This document shows positions 13,608 through 21,027 of a stretch of 36,991 nt of DNA, piece after piece; within the stretch, counting starts at the first letter, position 1, and each line of letters begins with the position of its first letter. The notes beneath the pieces were generated by a model. The model did no database searches and was not told the DNA's origin. It was given only the letters and a program-made list of their open reading frames with translations. The stretch is from a virus. The stretch lies in the IMG/VR virus record IMGVR_UViG_3300037883_000109, positions 1-36,991 of that record; one strand, 5' to 3'. A program made the position numbers and the translations under genes.

Positions 13608-14150
13608 ATGTCCAGTCCATCCAGTCCATCCGGTCCAGCCGACTTCGCCGCCGGCCAGTCATCCAGCGCCGAGTCACGCAGCCGCTTTGCCGAGCTGGCC
13701 GTCGAGCTGTTGGGCAGCAAGCTTGCGACCGAGCTGATCCGCGACGTTTGGCAGCACGCCAACGCAGAGGTCAAGGCTGAGCTCTCGGATGCGGTCATGG
13801 GAAAGATCACGGCGCGCGTACGGGAGATGAGCGCCTGGGATTTCGACTGGGTCATCAAGGCCGAGGTGCCGAAGATCGTGGCGAAGCTGAAGGCCGAGCT
13901 GGAGGCCGGAACGGGCCGTGGCGCCGAGCTGGCGGCGGAGCTGGAGACGCGGCTGCTTGCGGAAATGAATCGACATTGGTCGAGTAGCCTGACGGCCCAG
14001 ATCTACGGTCTCATAGATCAGCACATCGGCAGCTGCCTGCGAGCGAAGTGGACCGAACTGGTCCGCGAGCACGTCTTCGCCGTGCTCAAGAACGCCCGTG
14101 CCACGGTCGAACTGGGCGGCCCGGTACCGCCCAGCGCTCCTGCGGGATAG
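13608..14150 (+). CDS. Helical protein of unknown function
   Basis: 180 residues from ATG 13608, with GGAG at 13596-13599 inside the end of the ATPase gene. The N-terminus is Ser/Pro-rich (SSPSSPSGP, from a short tandem 9-base duplication). The rest is amphipathic helix, including ELAVELLGSKLATELIRDVW, VIKAEVPKIVAKLKAELEAG and ELAAELETRLLAEMNRHW. It is probably an oligomerising rod or adaptor that works with the ATPase, as inferred from gene order. No domain recognised. Confidence 0.65.
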   Translation: MSSPSSPSGPADFAAGQSSSAESRSRFAELAVELLGSKLATELIRDVWQHANAEVKAELSDAVMGKITARVREMSAWDFDWVIKAEVPKIVAKLKAELEAGTGRGAELAAELETRLLAEMNRHWSSSLTAQIYGLIDQHIGSCLRAKWTELVREHVFAVLKNARATVELGGPVPPSAPAG

Positions 14151-14151
14151 G

Positions 14152-14535
14152 ATGAGCTCCGCCATGTTCGACCTCTTTGCCCTGGCCCGGCGCTTCCTCA
14201 CGATCCGGCAAGAGCGCCGTCGTCGCGCCTGGGCGATGCTCGAGGTGCTGGAGCTGTTCGGCCGGCCGCTGCGAGTCAAGGTTTGGGACCGCAACGGCGA
14301 CCGGCGCGTGTTCGTGGGCCCCTACTCGGGCAACGACCTCGAGTATTACGACGGCGGCGACCACTGGCACCCGCCGCGAACGCTCTGGGCCGCGGGTGCC
14401 ATCCGCGATTACGCCGCCCGCACCGGCTGTACGGAGCCTGAAGCCGAAGCCCGCTTCCGGGCCTTCTGCGAGCAGCTCCTGCAGGACTGGCACACCCTGA
14501 CGATCTGGCCGGAACAGTTCCCCAAATCGCATTAG
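14152..14535 (+). CDS. Hypothetical protein
   Basis: About 127 residues from ATG 14152; ATG 14164 is an equally possible start, because neither has a perfect ribosome-binding site. It has an Arg-rich amphipathic N-terminal helix (ALARRFLTIRQERRRRAW), a beta segment (RPLRVKVWDRNGDRRVFVGPYSGNDLEYYDGGDHW) and a helical C-terminus (EPEAEARFRAFCEQLLQDWH). Its stop overlaps that of the convergent repressor gene by three bases. Function unknown. Confidence 0.6.
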   Translation: MSSAMFDLFALARRFLTIRQERRRRAWAMLEVLELFGRPLRVKVWDRNGDRRVFVGPYSGNDLEYYDGGDHWHPPRTLWAAGAIRDYAARTGCTEPEAEARFRAFCEQLLQDWHTLTIWPEQFPKSH

Positions 14536-14744
14536 CCCGTGACGAGCTGTTCAACAGAGACCCCGAGAGCGCGGGCCAGGGCCAGCATTGCGTCGAGTTT
14601 CGGCCGGCGCCGGCCGCATTCCCAGTTCTGAATCGACCGGACCGATAACCCTGCCCGCCCGGCCAGCTCCGACTGAGAGAGCGTTGCCAGCTCCCGGAGC
14701 CGCTGCAATCGTTGACCCAAGCGGGTGCTGTCATTTCTCGGCAT
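14532..14744 (-). CDS. XRE/Cro-CI-type repressor
   Basis: 70 residues. The start is the ATG at 14744 (minus strand) with GGAGG 7 bases upstream, not the longer frame. The helix-turn-helix is LSQSELAGRAGLSVRSIQNW followed by ECGRRRPKLDAMLALARALG, the classical Cro/C1 pattern. It lacks a C-terminal oligomerisation or peptidase domain. It is transcribed leftwards from the only clearly structured promoter region in the window, against the prevailing direction, so it is the likely lysogeny or switch repressor acting on the palindrome at 14813-14832. Confidence 0.88.
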   Translation of the reverse strand: MPRNDSTRLGQRLQRLRELATLSQSELAGRAGLSVRSIQNWECGRRRPKLDAMLALARALGVSVEQLVTG

Positions 14745-14805
14745 CGTAAATCCTCCGCGCGGCAACAACTTGCCCGGAAATCTCGTGAAAAGGCCATGCT
14801 ACGTG

Positions 14806-14837
14806 TGAATTATATACGCCAGACGGCGTATAGTAAA
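14806..14837. promoter_or_regulatory. Divergent promoter with 20-bp palindromic operator
   Basis: Perfect 8-bp arms TATACGCC (14813-14820) and GGCGTATA (14825-14832) separated by AGAC. On the minus strand a consensus TATAAT -10 box (14809-14814) lies 17 bases from TTTACT (14832-14837), so the operator is in the spacer of the repressor's own promoter. On the plus strand TATAGT (14829-14834) could be the -10 of a rightward promoter with a weak -35. This layout fits autoregulation and a switch. Confidence 0.7.
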
Positions 14838-14963
14838 TAGGAGCAACGGCAACGCCGGCTCCAAACGGCCGCCGATCTTTGACAACCCGGTATCAGCCCG
14901 TGAGCCAGTGAGGAGTCGGGCGGATGGATGGATGGGCAGTCAACCTTCTTTGGAGGGCCGAAC

Positions 14964-15440
14964 ATGGCCACGCTGGAAGAGGTGGTCCAGACCGCAGAAC
15001 GGTGGGCGGCCGTGGTCTTCAAGACCGACATGGAGCGTCGGTGCCAGGCCGTGACGATGGCCTGGTTCTACTGGGATCAGGGACCGGCTCACCTGCCCGC
15101 GGGAGTGTGGGCGCGGTGTGGCGTACGGGCGGCGCTGCACGGACGGGATCTGCCGGGGGTTTGCTCGGCACGTCGGCGGGACGTATGGAACCGGCTGACG
15201 CGCTGGCAAGGCGCCGGCATGAACTTCGTCCGGGATCGTCGCCCCGGACCGGAAAAGATTGCCCAGGACCGGGACTGGTTCCGGTACTGGCTGACGCGAC
15301 TGACGGATCAGGAGTTTCGGCTGGTCTGGGATGCCCACTGGGGCCTGACCGGCCTCGAACTGGCTGCCCGGCTGCAAGTGAGCCCGGGACGTATCAGCCA
15401 GCTCCGAAGGGCCGCGTGGGAACGGTGGGAGGAAGAGTAA
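14964..15440 (+). CDS. Helix-turn-helix protein opposite the repressor
   Basis: 158 residues from ATG 14964 with GGAGG 7 bases upstream. The body is rich in Trp and Arg (ERWAAVVFKTDMERRCQAV, then FYWDQGPAHLP). The C-terminus is a sigma-4-like helix-turn-helix (LTGLELAARLQVSPGRISQL followed by RRAAWERWEEE). It is the first gene rightward of the operator, so it is a candidate for the lytic-side regulator or late activator. No close family is recognised. Confidence 0.7.
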   Translation: MATLEEVVQTAERWAAVVFKTDMERRCQAVTMAWFYWDQGPAHLPAGVWARCGVRAALHGRDLPGVCSARRRDVWNRLTRWQGAGMNFVRDRRPGPEKIAQDRDWFRYWLTRLTDQEFRLVWDAHWGLTGLELAARLQVSPGRISQLRRAAWERWEEE

Positions 15441-15446
15441 AGGGGC

Positions 15447-15472
15447 CGGGGCGGGAACGGATGCCCGCCCCG
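15447..15472. terminator. Bidirectional terminator-like hairpin between convergent genes
   Basis: Nine-base-pair stem (15447-15455 with 15464-15472) and an 8-nt loop, followed by CTCTTAATT on the plus strand and by ACTCTTCC-type sequence on the minus strand. It lies between the 14964-15440 gene and the leftward gene ending at 15476, so it probably serves both. Confidence 0.6.
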
Positions 15473-15475
15473 CTC

Positions 15476-15706
15476 TTAATTCAGCCGTTGCCGGGCCGCC
15501 TCGGCCTGCTCCGCCTCGGCCAGTTCCATGACGACGACGTCAATCGCGCGCGGGAGAAACCGCCGCCAGTTGCGCTCCGCGTAGGTCAAGGCCTCGTCGG
15601 ACGGCTGGCGACAATCGCCGCCCAGCTCCATGAGGGCCATGAGCCTGGCGATGTGGCGGACATGGGTCTTGTACTCAGCCTTCGGCAGCGTGCGCGGATC
15701 GGCCAT
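15476..15706 (-). CDS. Small helical protein transcribed leftward
   Basis: 76 residues from ATG 15706 (minus strand) with GGAGG 6 bases upstream. The sequence is helical and charged (HIARLMALMELGGD, then YAERNWRRFLPRAIDVVVME) with an Ala/Glu-rich C-terminus. It lies opposite to the packaging genes and just downstream (minus-strand sense) of the HNH gene start. It may be an immunity or antitermination regulator because it is one of only three leftward genes, but no domain is recognised. Confidence 0.7.
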   Translation of the reverse strand: MADPRTLPKAEYKTHVRHIARLMALMELGGDCRQPSDEALTYAERNWRRFLPRAIDVVVMELAEAEQAEAARQRLN

Positions 15707-15749
15707 TGGGAACCTCCGGGTTTGGGGAGCGGGCGACGTCTACCAGAGG

Positions 15750-16148
15750 ATGACGCGGCCGGCGCGGGAATTTAGCTGGCGGCAGGAACAGCTGGCGCGC
15801 CACCTTATCGGCATGCCACGCCGGCCACCGATCCATCGACCATTCCGCCGCCCCGTCCGCGACGATCGACCCAGCGCCGCCGCCCGCGGCTACGACCGCC
15901 GCTGGCAACGGTACCGGCTCGCCTTCCTGCGCGAGCACCCGCTGTGCGAGTGTGAGGAGTGCAAGGCTGTAGGCCGGCTGCTGCCGTCGTCCATAGTGGA
16001 TCACGTCATCCCGCATCGCGGCGACATGGAGCTCTTCTGGGACCCTGGCAACCACCAGGCCATGTCGAAGCCCTGTCACGACCGCAAGACGGCGCTGTGT
16101 GACGGTGCCTTCGGCCGGCCTCTGTCGCCGCAACGTGTTGCAGAATGA
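15750..16148 (+). CDS. HNH endonuclease of the packaging module
   Basis: 132 residues from ATG 15750 (AGAGG touches the start); ATG 15813 is an alternative. The HNH motif is complete: DHVIPHRGD, then WDPGNHQAM and CHDRKT. The cysteine pair in CECEEC together with the later Cys makes the structural zinc site. The sequence RGYDRRWQRYRLAFLREHPLC is the usual lead-in of phage HNH proteins located before TerS. In HK97 and relatives this nuclease is needed with the terminase for efficient cos cleavage. Its position next to TerS and TerL supports a similar role. Confidence 0.9.
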   Translation: MTRPAREFSWRQEQLARHLIGMPRRPPIHRPFRRPVRDDRPSAAARGYDRRWQRYRLAFLREHPLCECEECKAVGRLLPSSIVDHVIPHRGDMELFWDPGNHQAMSKPCHDRKTALCDGAFGRPLSPQRVAE

Positions 16149-16166
16149 TGCGTTGCGTTTCGCAAC
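16130..16166 (+). promoter_or_regulatory. Paired GCAAC/GTTGC inverted repeats at the end of the HNH gene
   Basis: Two dyads: GCAAC-GT-GTTGC at 16130-16141 and GTTGCG-TTT-CGCAAC at 16152-16166. They overlap the HNH stop codon (16146-16148) and lie about 120 bases upstream of the TerS start. The spacing of two related dyads suggests a protein-binding site, such as an operator or a terminase recognition (cos-type) site. This is inference. Confidence 0.45.
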
Positions 16167-16282
16167 AGCCATTTTGGCAGCCGAGCCGGCAGGGGGGGGC
16201 TGATTTCTTGGCGCCGGCGCGCCGGGGACCGATTGTCCAAACGCGCACGCGCGCCCGCGAAATTCAGGGTAGGGGGGGCATC

Positions 16283-16807
16283 ATGCCCGCCGGCAGACCT
16301 CCGAAACCGACCGCCGTGAAGCGCCTGCAGGGCAACCCGGGCAAGCGCCCGCTCCCGAAGGCCGAGCCGACGCCCGCCGCCGGAGCTCCATCCTGCCCGC
16401 GCTGGCTCTCGGCGGCCGCCCGCGCGGAATGGGCGCGCGTGGTCAAGGTTCTGCTGCCGCTGGGCCTCGTGACCCAGGCAGACCTCGCCACGCTGGCCGC
16501 CTACTGCGAGGCATTCTCTGAATTCCGCGCCGCGACCATCATGCTGGCCGCGGAGGGCCCGATGATCCGCACCGGCGGGGAGCTGGTGCAGCTCAAGCCG
16601 GGCAAGCTGAAGGAATGGGTCGGTGGCCAGGTGCAACCCCATCCGGCGATCGCTCGGCAGCGCACGGCCTGGACCGCACTCAAGGCATTCGCGTCCCTGT
16701 TCGGCCTGGATCCGAGCTCGCGCACGAAGGTGAGGCCGCCCAGTGACGAGGAGCCGAAGGACGATCCCTTCGCCGCCTGGATGCGCGGCGGGGCGCCCCT
16801 GAACTGA
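16283..16807 (+). CDS. terS: Terminase small subunit, P27 family
   Basis: 174 residues from ATG 16283, preceded by a run of G (GGGGGGG) as ribosome-binding site; the open frame extends upstream without support. The N-terminus MPAGRPPKPTAVKRLQGNPG is the P27-type signature. A helical core follows (LSAAARAEWARVVKVLLPLG, then LATLAAYCEAFSEFRAA), and the LFGLDPSSRTK segment near the end is also typical. It binds the packaging site on concatemeric DNA and loads the large subunit. It lies eight bases before TerL. Confidence 0.93.
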   Translation: MPAGRPPKPTAVKRLQGNPGKRPLPKAEPTPAAGAPSCPRWLSAAARAEWARVVKVLLPLGLVTQADLATLAAYCEAFSEFRAATIMLAAEGPMIRTGGELVQLKPGKLKEWVGGQVQPHPAIARQRTAWTALKAFASLFGLDPSSRTKVRPPSDEEPKDDPFAAWMRGGAPLN

Positions 16808-16814
16808 GGCCACC

Positions 16815-18629
16815 ATGCCGCGCGCCCCCACCAAAGCCCGCAAGCCGGCCGCCAGTGCAGGCGCCTGCACCTGCCCGGTCGAGGCGTACGCCCGGGCCGT
16901 CGTCTCCGGCGACGTGGTCGCCGGCCGGCTCGTCAAGCTTGCCTGCGAGCGGCACCTGCGCGACCTGCAGGCCGGGCCCGCCCGCGGGCTGCGCTGGGAT
17001 GGCCAGGCCGCCCAGCACGCCATCGCCTTTTTCGGCTTCTTGCAGCACAGCAAGGGCGAATGGGCCGGCCGGCCACTGACCCTTTCCCCCTGGCAGCAAT
17101 TCATCGTGGGCAGCCTGTTCGGCTGGAAGACCTCCGAGGGGATCCGTCGCTTCCGCATGGCCTACTGCGAGCTCGCGCGGAAAAACGGCAAATCCACCAT
17201 GGCGGCCGGCATCGGCCTGTATCTGGCGTTCTTCAGCGGCGAGGCCGGCGCGGAAGTCTACACCGCAGCCACGAAACGCGACCAGGCCCGCATCGTCCAC
17301 AGCGAGGCGGTGCGCATGGTCAAGAAATCGGCCGGCCTGCGCCGGCTGATCAAGGTCTTCAAGGACAACCTCTCGGCCGAGGCCACGAACAGCAAATACG
17401 AGCCGCTGGGCAAGGACGCCGACACGCTCGACGGCCTGAACCCCTCCGGCGTGATCGTGGACGAGCTCCATGCCCACAAGACGCGCGACATGCTCGACGT
17501 CCTGGAGACCGCGACCGGGGCCCGGCGCGAGCCGCTCATTTTCGTCATCACCACGGCCGGCGTCGCCGGCGGGCAGACGGTCTGCCAGGAGATGCACGAT
17601 TACGGGGAGAAGGTCCTGGACGGGACGCTCGAAGACGACACGCTCTTCGCCTTCATCGCGGCCATCGACCAGGGTGACGACTGGAAGGACGAGGCCTGCT
17701 GGCCCAAGGCCAACCCGAACCTCGGTGTCTCTTGCAAGCTGGAGGATCTGCGGGCGAAGTGCACCAAGGCCAAGGAGATGCCCTCGGCCCAGGCCACGTT
17801 CCGCCAGAAGCACCTCGATGAGTGGGTGCAGGCGATCGAAGTCTGGCTCCCCGACGACCGCTGGATGCAGTCGGCCAACGCCCGCCCGGTCGGGCCGGGG
17901 GAGCTGCTCGGCCGGGAATGCTACGGCGGCCTCGACCTGGCCAATACGCTCGATCTCTGCGCCCTAGTCCTGGTCTTCCCGCGCGGAGAAACCACGCCCT
18001 TCGTGCTGCCCGACGCCGCCGCCCAGCAGCCGCACCCTCCCGCCTCGCCGGCGACCAGCGCGGCCGCGCCGCCGCCCGCCCTGGTCCTGGCCGAGTCGTA
18101 CGACGTCCTGGCCTTCTTCTGGACCCCGGAAGACTGCGCCAAGGAGCGCGAGCGCACCAACCGCACCAATTACCGCACCTGGATCAGCCAGGGCCTCATT
18201 ACCGCCACGGACGGCGACGTGACCGATTACGACGTGATCCGCAGGGACCTGGTCGAGCTCGGCCGCCGCTACCGGATCATGGGGCTGGCCTACGACCCGC
18301 ACAACGCGACCCAGCTCGCCAACCAGCTCACCCAGGACGGCTTCACGGTCGAGCAGTTCCTGCAGCGGATCACGAGTTACAACGAGCCGATGATGGCCCT
18401 CGAAAAGCTGGCCAAGGAGGGCCGCTTCCGGCACGGCGGCAACCCGGTGCTGCGCTGGATGATCGGCAACGTCCACGCGATCCGCAACGGCTTGGGCCAG
18501 CAAATGCCCAGCCGGAAGAAGTCGAAGGATAAGATCGACGGCGCCGTGGCCGCGCTGATGGCGCTGTCGATGGCCATGAAGCGGCCGGACTCGAGAGACT
18601 GGTACAGTCCCGGCTGCCTACGCAACTGA
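16815..18629 (+). CDS. terL: Terminase large subunit, P27-type
   Basis: 604 residues from ATG 16815 (GAGG upstream). The ATPase has Walker A ARKNGKST (121-128) and Walker B VIVDELH (213-219). The region SKYEPLGKDADTLDGL is typical of this terminase class. A Pro/Ala linker insertion at ~400-420 precedes the nuclease domain, whose acidic residues appear in GGLDLANTLD, AYDPHN and DGAVAALMA. It cuts the DNA and pumps it into the prohead at the portal. The 16-bp palindrome at 16855-16870 lies in its N-terminal coding region. Confidence 0.95.
   Translation: MPRAPTKARKPAASAGACTCPVEAYARAVVSGDVVAGRLVKLACERHLRDLQAGPARGLRWDGQAAQHAIAFFGFLQHSKGEWAGRPLTLSPWQQFIVGSLFGWKTSEGIRRFRMAYCELARKNGKSTMAAGIGLYLAFFSGEAGAEVYTAATKRDQARIVHSEAVRMVKKSAGLRRLIKVFKDNLSAEATNSKYEPLGKDADTLDGLNPSGVIVDELHAHKTRDMLDVLETATGARREPLIFVITTAGVAGGQTVCQEMHDYGEKVLDGTLEDDTLFAFIAAIDQGDDWKDEACWPKANPNLGVSCKLEDLRAKCTKAKEMPSAQATFRQKHLDEWVQAIEVWLPDDRWMQSANARPVGPGELLGRECYGGLDLANTLDLCALVLVFPRGETTPFVLPDAAAQQPHPPASPATSAAAPPPALVLAESYDVLAFFWTPEDCAKERERTNRTNYRTWISQGLITATDGDVTDYDVIRRDLVELGRRYRIMGLAYDPHNATQLANQLTQDGFTVEQFLQRITSYNEPMMALEKLAKEGRFRHGGNPVLRWMIGNVHAIRNGLGQQMPSRKKSKDKIDGAVAALMALSMAMKRPDSRDWYSPGCLRN
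16855..16870. repeat. 16-bp perfect palindrome GTGCAGGCGCCTGCAC, copy 1
   Basis: The palindrome occurs within the TerL coding sequence. The same sequence, with a shared A before and CT after it (19 identical bases), recurs at 30491-30506 in the tail operon. Confidence 0.85.
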
Positions 18630-18651
18630 CCTCGGCCGCGAAGGGCTCCCC

Positions 18652-18867
18652 GTGCAACGCCTCCGCGAGAAACTCCTGGCCCTTCGCGCCGCCTGGTCGC
18701 GGCTGCGCGGCCGGCTGGCGGACAACGCGGCCAACCTGCTCACCACCGCCGCCCTGGCGGCGATCGCCGCCGGCTGCTGGCTCGAGCGGCCCTCCCTGGG
18801 CCTGATCGTGCCGGGCATGATCGTGTTCGGCTGCCTGGCCTATCGGCGGATCCGGAGAGACGACTGA
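18652..18867 (+). CDS. Small membrane protein (possible holin-like)
   Basis: 71 residues from GTG 18652, with AAGGG about 6 bases upstream. A basic amphipathic N-terminus precedes two hydrophobic segments (NLLTTAALAAIAAGCWL and LGLIVPGMIVFGCLAY) and a basic tail (RRIRRDD). It is a candidate two-helix membrane protein, in the size range of holins. It lies in the structural operon between TerL and portal and is coupled to the next gene (TGATG). No lysin is adjacent, so a holin role is only a possibility. Confidence 0.6.
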   Translation: MQRLREKLLALRAAWSRLRGRLADNAANLLTTAALAAIAAGCWLERPSLGLIVPGMIVFGCLAYRRIRRDD

Positions 18868-19058
18868 TGCCGCTGCGCCGCTTCCGCCTCGATGTGAACT
18901 GGTACCGGCTCGAATACGACCGGGACTACGGCATCAATCGCCGCTCCGGCTGGACGGCCGTCGTGGACGGCAGTGTGCTCACCCAGTTTGTGACTCTGTG
19001 GCGGGCCCTCGGGGCCCTGTGGAGCCACTACGGGCGCGGGGAGGAAGACGATGCTTGA
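18867..19058 (+). CDS. Small hypothetical protein upstream of portal
   Basis: 63 residues from ATG 18867, coupled to the previous stop. It is basic at the N-terminus (RRFRLDVNWYRLEYDRDYGI), Trp-rich and acidic at the C-terminus (RGEEDDA). It overlaps the portal start by 8 bases. Possibly a small head-module partner; no family recognised. Confidence 0.6.
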   Translation: MPLRRFRLDVNWYRLEYDRDYGINRRSGWTAVVDGSVLTQFVTLWRALGALWSHYGRGEEDDA

Positions 19059-21027
19059 CCTCCTCTTCGGTCCGCCCCGCCGCCGCCTCGATGAATCCGG
19101 CTGGATCGGCGGCAGCTACTGGGGCACCAACCGCGTCAAGACCCGCGCCGGCGTCGAGGTGGACGAGGCCCTGGGCCTGACCTACGACGCCGTTTGGTGC
19201 GCCACCCGCCTGATCGCCGAGACCGCCGCCCAGCTCCCCCTCATCCTGCACCAGAGCACCGGCGACAGCGGCAGCCGCGTTGCCGACGACCACCCCGTCC
19301 ACGACCTGGTCCGCTGCCGGCCCAACCCGGCGATGGGCGCGGCCGTGTTTCACGAGGGCCGGACCGTCCACCAGGTGAACTGGGGCAACGGCTTCGCCGA
19401 GATCGAATTCGATCGCCGCGGCGACCCACTGGCTCTGTGGCCGATCCATCCCTGGCGCGTGCGGCCCACGCTTCCCTCCGAGACCGACGAGCTCGGCCGG
19501 CCGCTCCTGCCGGATTACCCCTACAAGGTCCGCAACAATGACGGCTCCTGGGTTGCTTTCAAGCGCTCGGAGATCCTGCACTTCCCGGGCGCCATTAGCG
19601 AGGACGGCATCTGGGGCAAGGGCGTCATTGCCCACGCCCGCGAATCCATCGGCATGGGTCTCTCGACCGAGCGGCACGGGGCCACCTACTTCGGCTCCGG
19701 GGCCCAGCCGCGCGGCATCGTCACGGTCCCCGGCCTGAAAGACCGCGAGGCCCGCACCAACTTCCGCGCGGAGTGGAAAGAGATCCACGGCAGCCCTGAC
19801 AGTGCCGAAATCGCCATCCTCCCCGTCGAGGGGAAGTTCCAGCCGATCACGATCAATAATGAAGATTCGCAGTTCCTGGAAACGCGCAAGTTCAACGTCG
19901 CCACCATCGCCCGCTGGTACCGGCTCCCGCTGCACATGCTCATGGAGCTGCAGTCCGCGACGTTCAACAACGTCGAGCTGTTCGGCTCCGAGTTCATCCT
20001 CTATTCGATGATGACCTGGCTCCTCAAGCGCGAGGAGCAATGCGACCTGAAGCTGCTCACGCCCGAGGAGCGGGCCGCCGGCTACTTCTTCCGCCACGAT
20101 CTGACCGCGCTCCTGCGCGGCGACACCCTGGCTCGCATGCAGACCTACCAGGTCGCCCTCACCACCGGCGTCTACACGCTCAACGACGCCCTGCGCCGGG
20201 AGCACCTGCCGACGATCGGCCCGGCCGGCGACAAGCATTTCTTTGCGGCCAACAACCTGGCCACGGTCGAGGACCTGGCCGCCGGCCGGGTCCCGGGCAT
20301 GGGCGGCGGGCCGGCGACCGGCGCGGCGAGCGGCGGGGCCGGAACAGGCACCACGTCGCCCTCACCTCGCAGCGCCACGCCGGCCGCGCCGTCCGATCAG
20401 GACCGCGACCTGATCGAGCTGCCGGACGTGCGTCAGCAGGACAATTACAGCTGCGGCGCCGCCGTCGCCATGTCGGTCGGCCGCTATTTCGACGTCGGTC
20501 CGGAGAGCCTCGAGGAGTGGAAGGCCGCTCTCGACACGACGCCCGAGAACTCCACGCGCCCGATCAAGATCATCGAATACCTGACGTCGCTCGGCCTGGC
20601 GGTCACCGCCGCCAGCGATATGACCGTCGAGGACCTGCGCGACTTCTGGAAGGACGGCATGCCGGTCATCTGTCCCATCCAGGAGTACGGCCTCCCCAGC
20701 AAACAGGCCTCCTTCCAATACGGCCATTACGTGGCAACGATCGGCGTGGCCCACGGCCAGGTATTCGTCCAGGACCCGTCGATCGACAACGTCCTGGAAG
20801 GGCAGGGCTCCGACCAGGCCCCGGGCCGCTCCCTCATCGCCGAGTCCACCTGGGATAGCGTCTGGCACGACCGGGATGCCGACGGGCGGCAGTACGTGCG
20901 GTTTGGCATCGCGGTCGGCCGGTCGGTCAGCGACCCGGACGGCGATGGGGAGGAGGAAGACGATGCAGACACCGGCCAGAACCCGGCTGCCGCGGCTGGC
21001 CCAGCGACGCGGCCGGCTGCTGTATAG
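19051..21027 (+). CDS. HK97-type portal protein fused to a papain-like (C39-like) peptidase domain
   Basis: 658 residues from ATG 19051. Residues 1-~415 are a complete HK97-family portal: YDAVWCATRLIAETAAQLPL near the start, then GSGAQPRGIVTVPG, RWYRLPLHML, NNVELFGSEFILYSM and YTLNDALRREHLPTIG. A Gly/Ala/Ser/Pro linker follows (~416-450). A second domain starts at LPDVRQQDNYSCGAA: Cys468, His559 (QYGHYVAT) and Asp575 (QDPSI) fit the catalytic triad of C39-like double-glycine peptidases. The C-terminus is acidic and then Ala/Pro-rich. The domain could cleave head proteins, remove itself or enter the cell with DNA; none is proved. Confidence 0.88.
   Translation: MLDLLFGPPRRRLDESGWIGGSYWGTNRVKTRAGVEVDEALGLTYDAVWCATRLIAETAAQLPLILHQSTGDSGSRVADDHPVHDLVRCRPNPAMGAAVFHEGRTVHQVNWGNGFAEIEFDRRGDPLALWPIHPWRVRPTLPSETDELGRPLLPDYPYKVRNNDGSWVAFKRSEILHFPGAISEDGIWGKGVIAHARESIGMGLSTERHGATYFGSGAQPRGIVTVPGLKDREARTNFRAEWKEIHGSPDSAEIAILPVEGKFQPITINNEDSQFLETRKFNVATIARWYRLPLHMLMELQSATFNNVELFGSEFILYSMMTWLLKREEQCDLKLLTPEERAAGYFFRHDLTALLRGDTLARMQTYQVALTTGVYTLNDALRREHLPTIGPAGDKHFFAANNLATVEDLAAGRVPGMGGGPATGAASGGAGTGTTSPSPRSATPAAPSDQDRDLIELPDVRQQDNYSCGAAVAMSVGRYFDVGPESLEEWKAALDTTPENSTRPIKIIEYLTSLGLAVTAASDMTVEDLRDFWKDGMPVICPIQEYGLPSKQASFQYGHYVATIGVAHGQVFVQDPSIDNVLEGQGSDQAPGRSLIAESTWDSVWHDRDADGRQYVRFGIAVGRSVSDPDGDGEEEDDADTGQNPAAAAGPATRPAAV

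Noticed and set aside
14879-14884. TTGACA upstream of the 14964 gene as a -35 box.
   Set aside because: No acceptable -10 hexamer is present 16-18 bases downstream.
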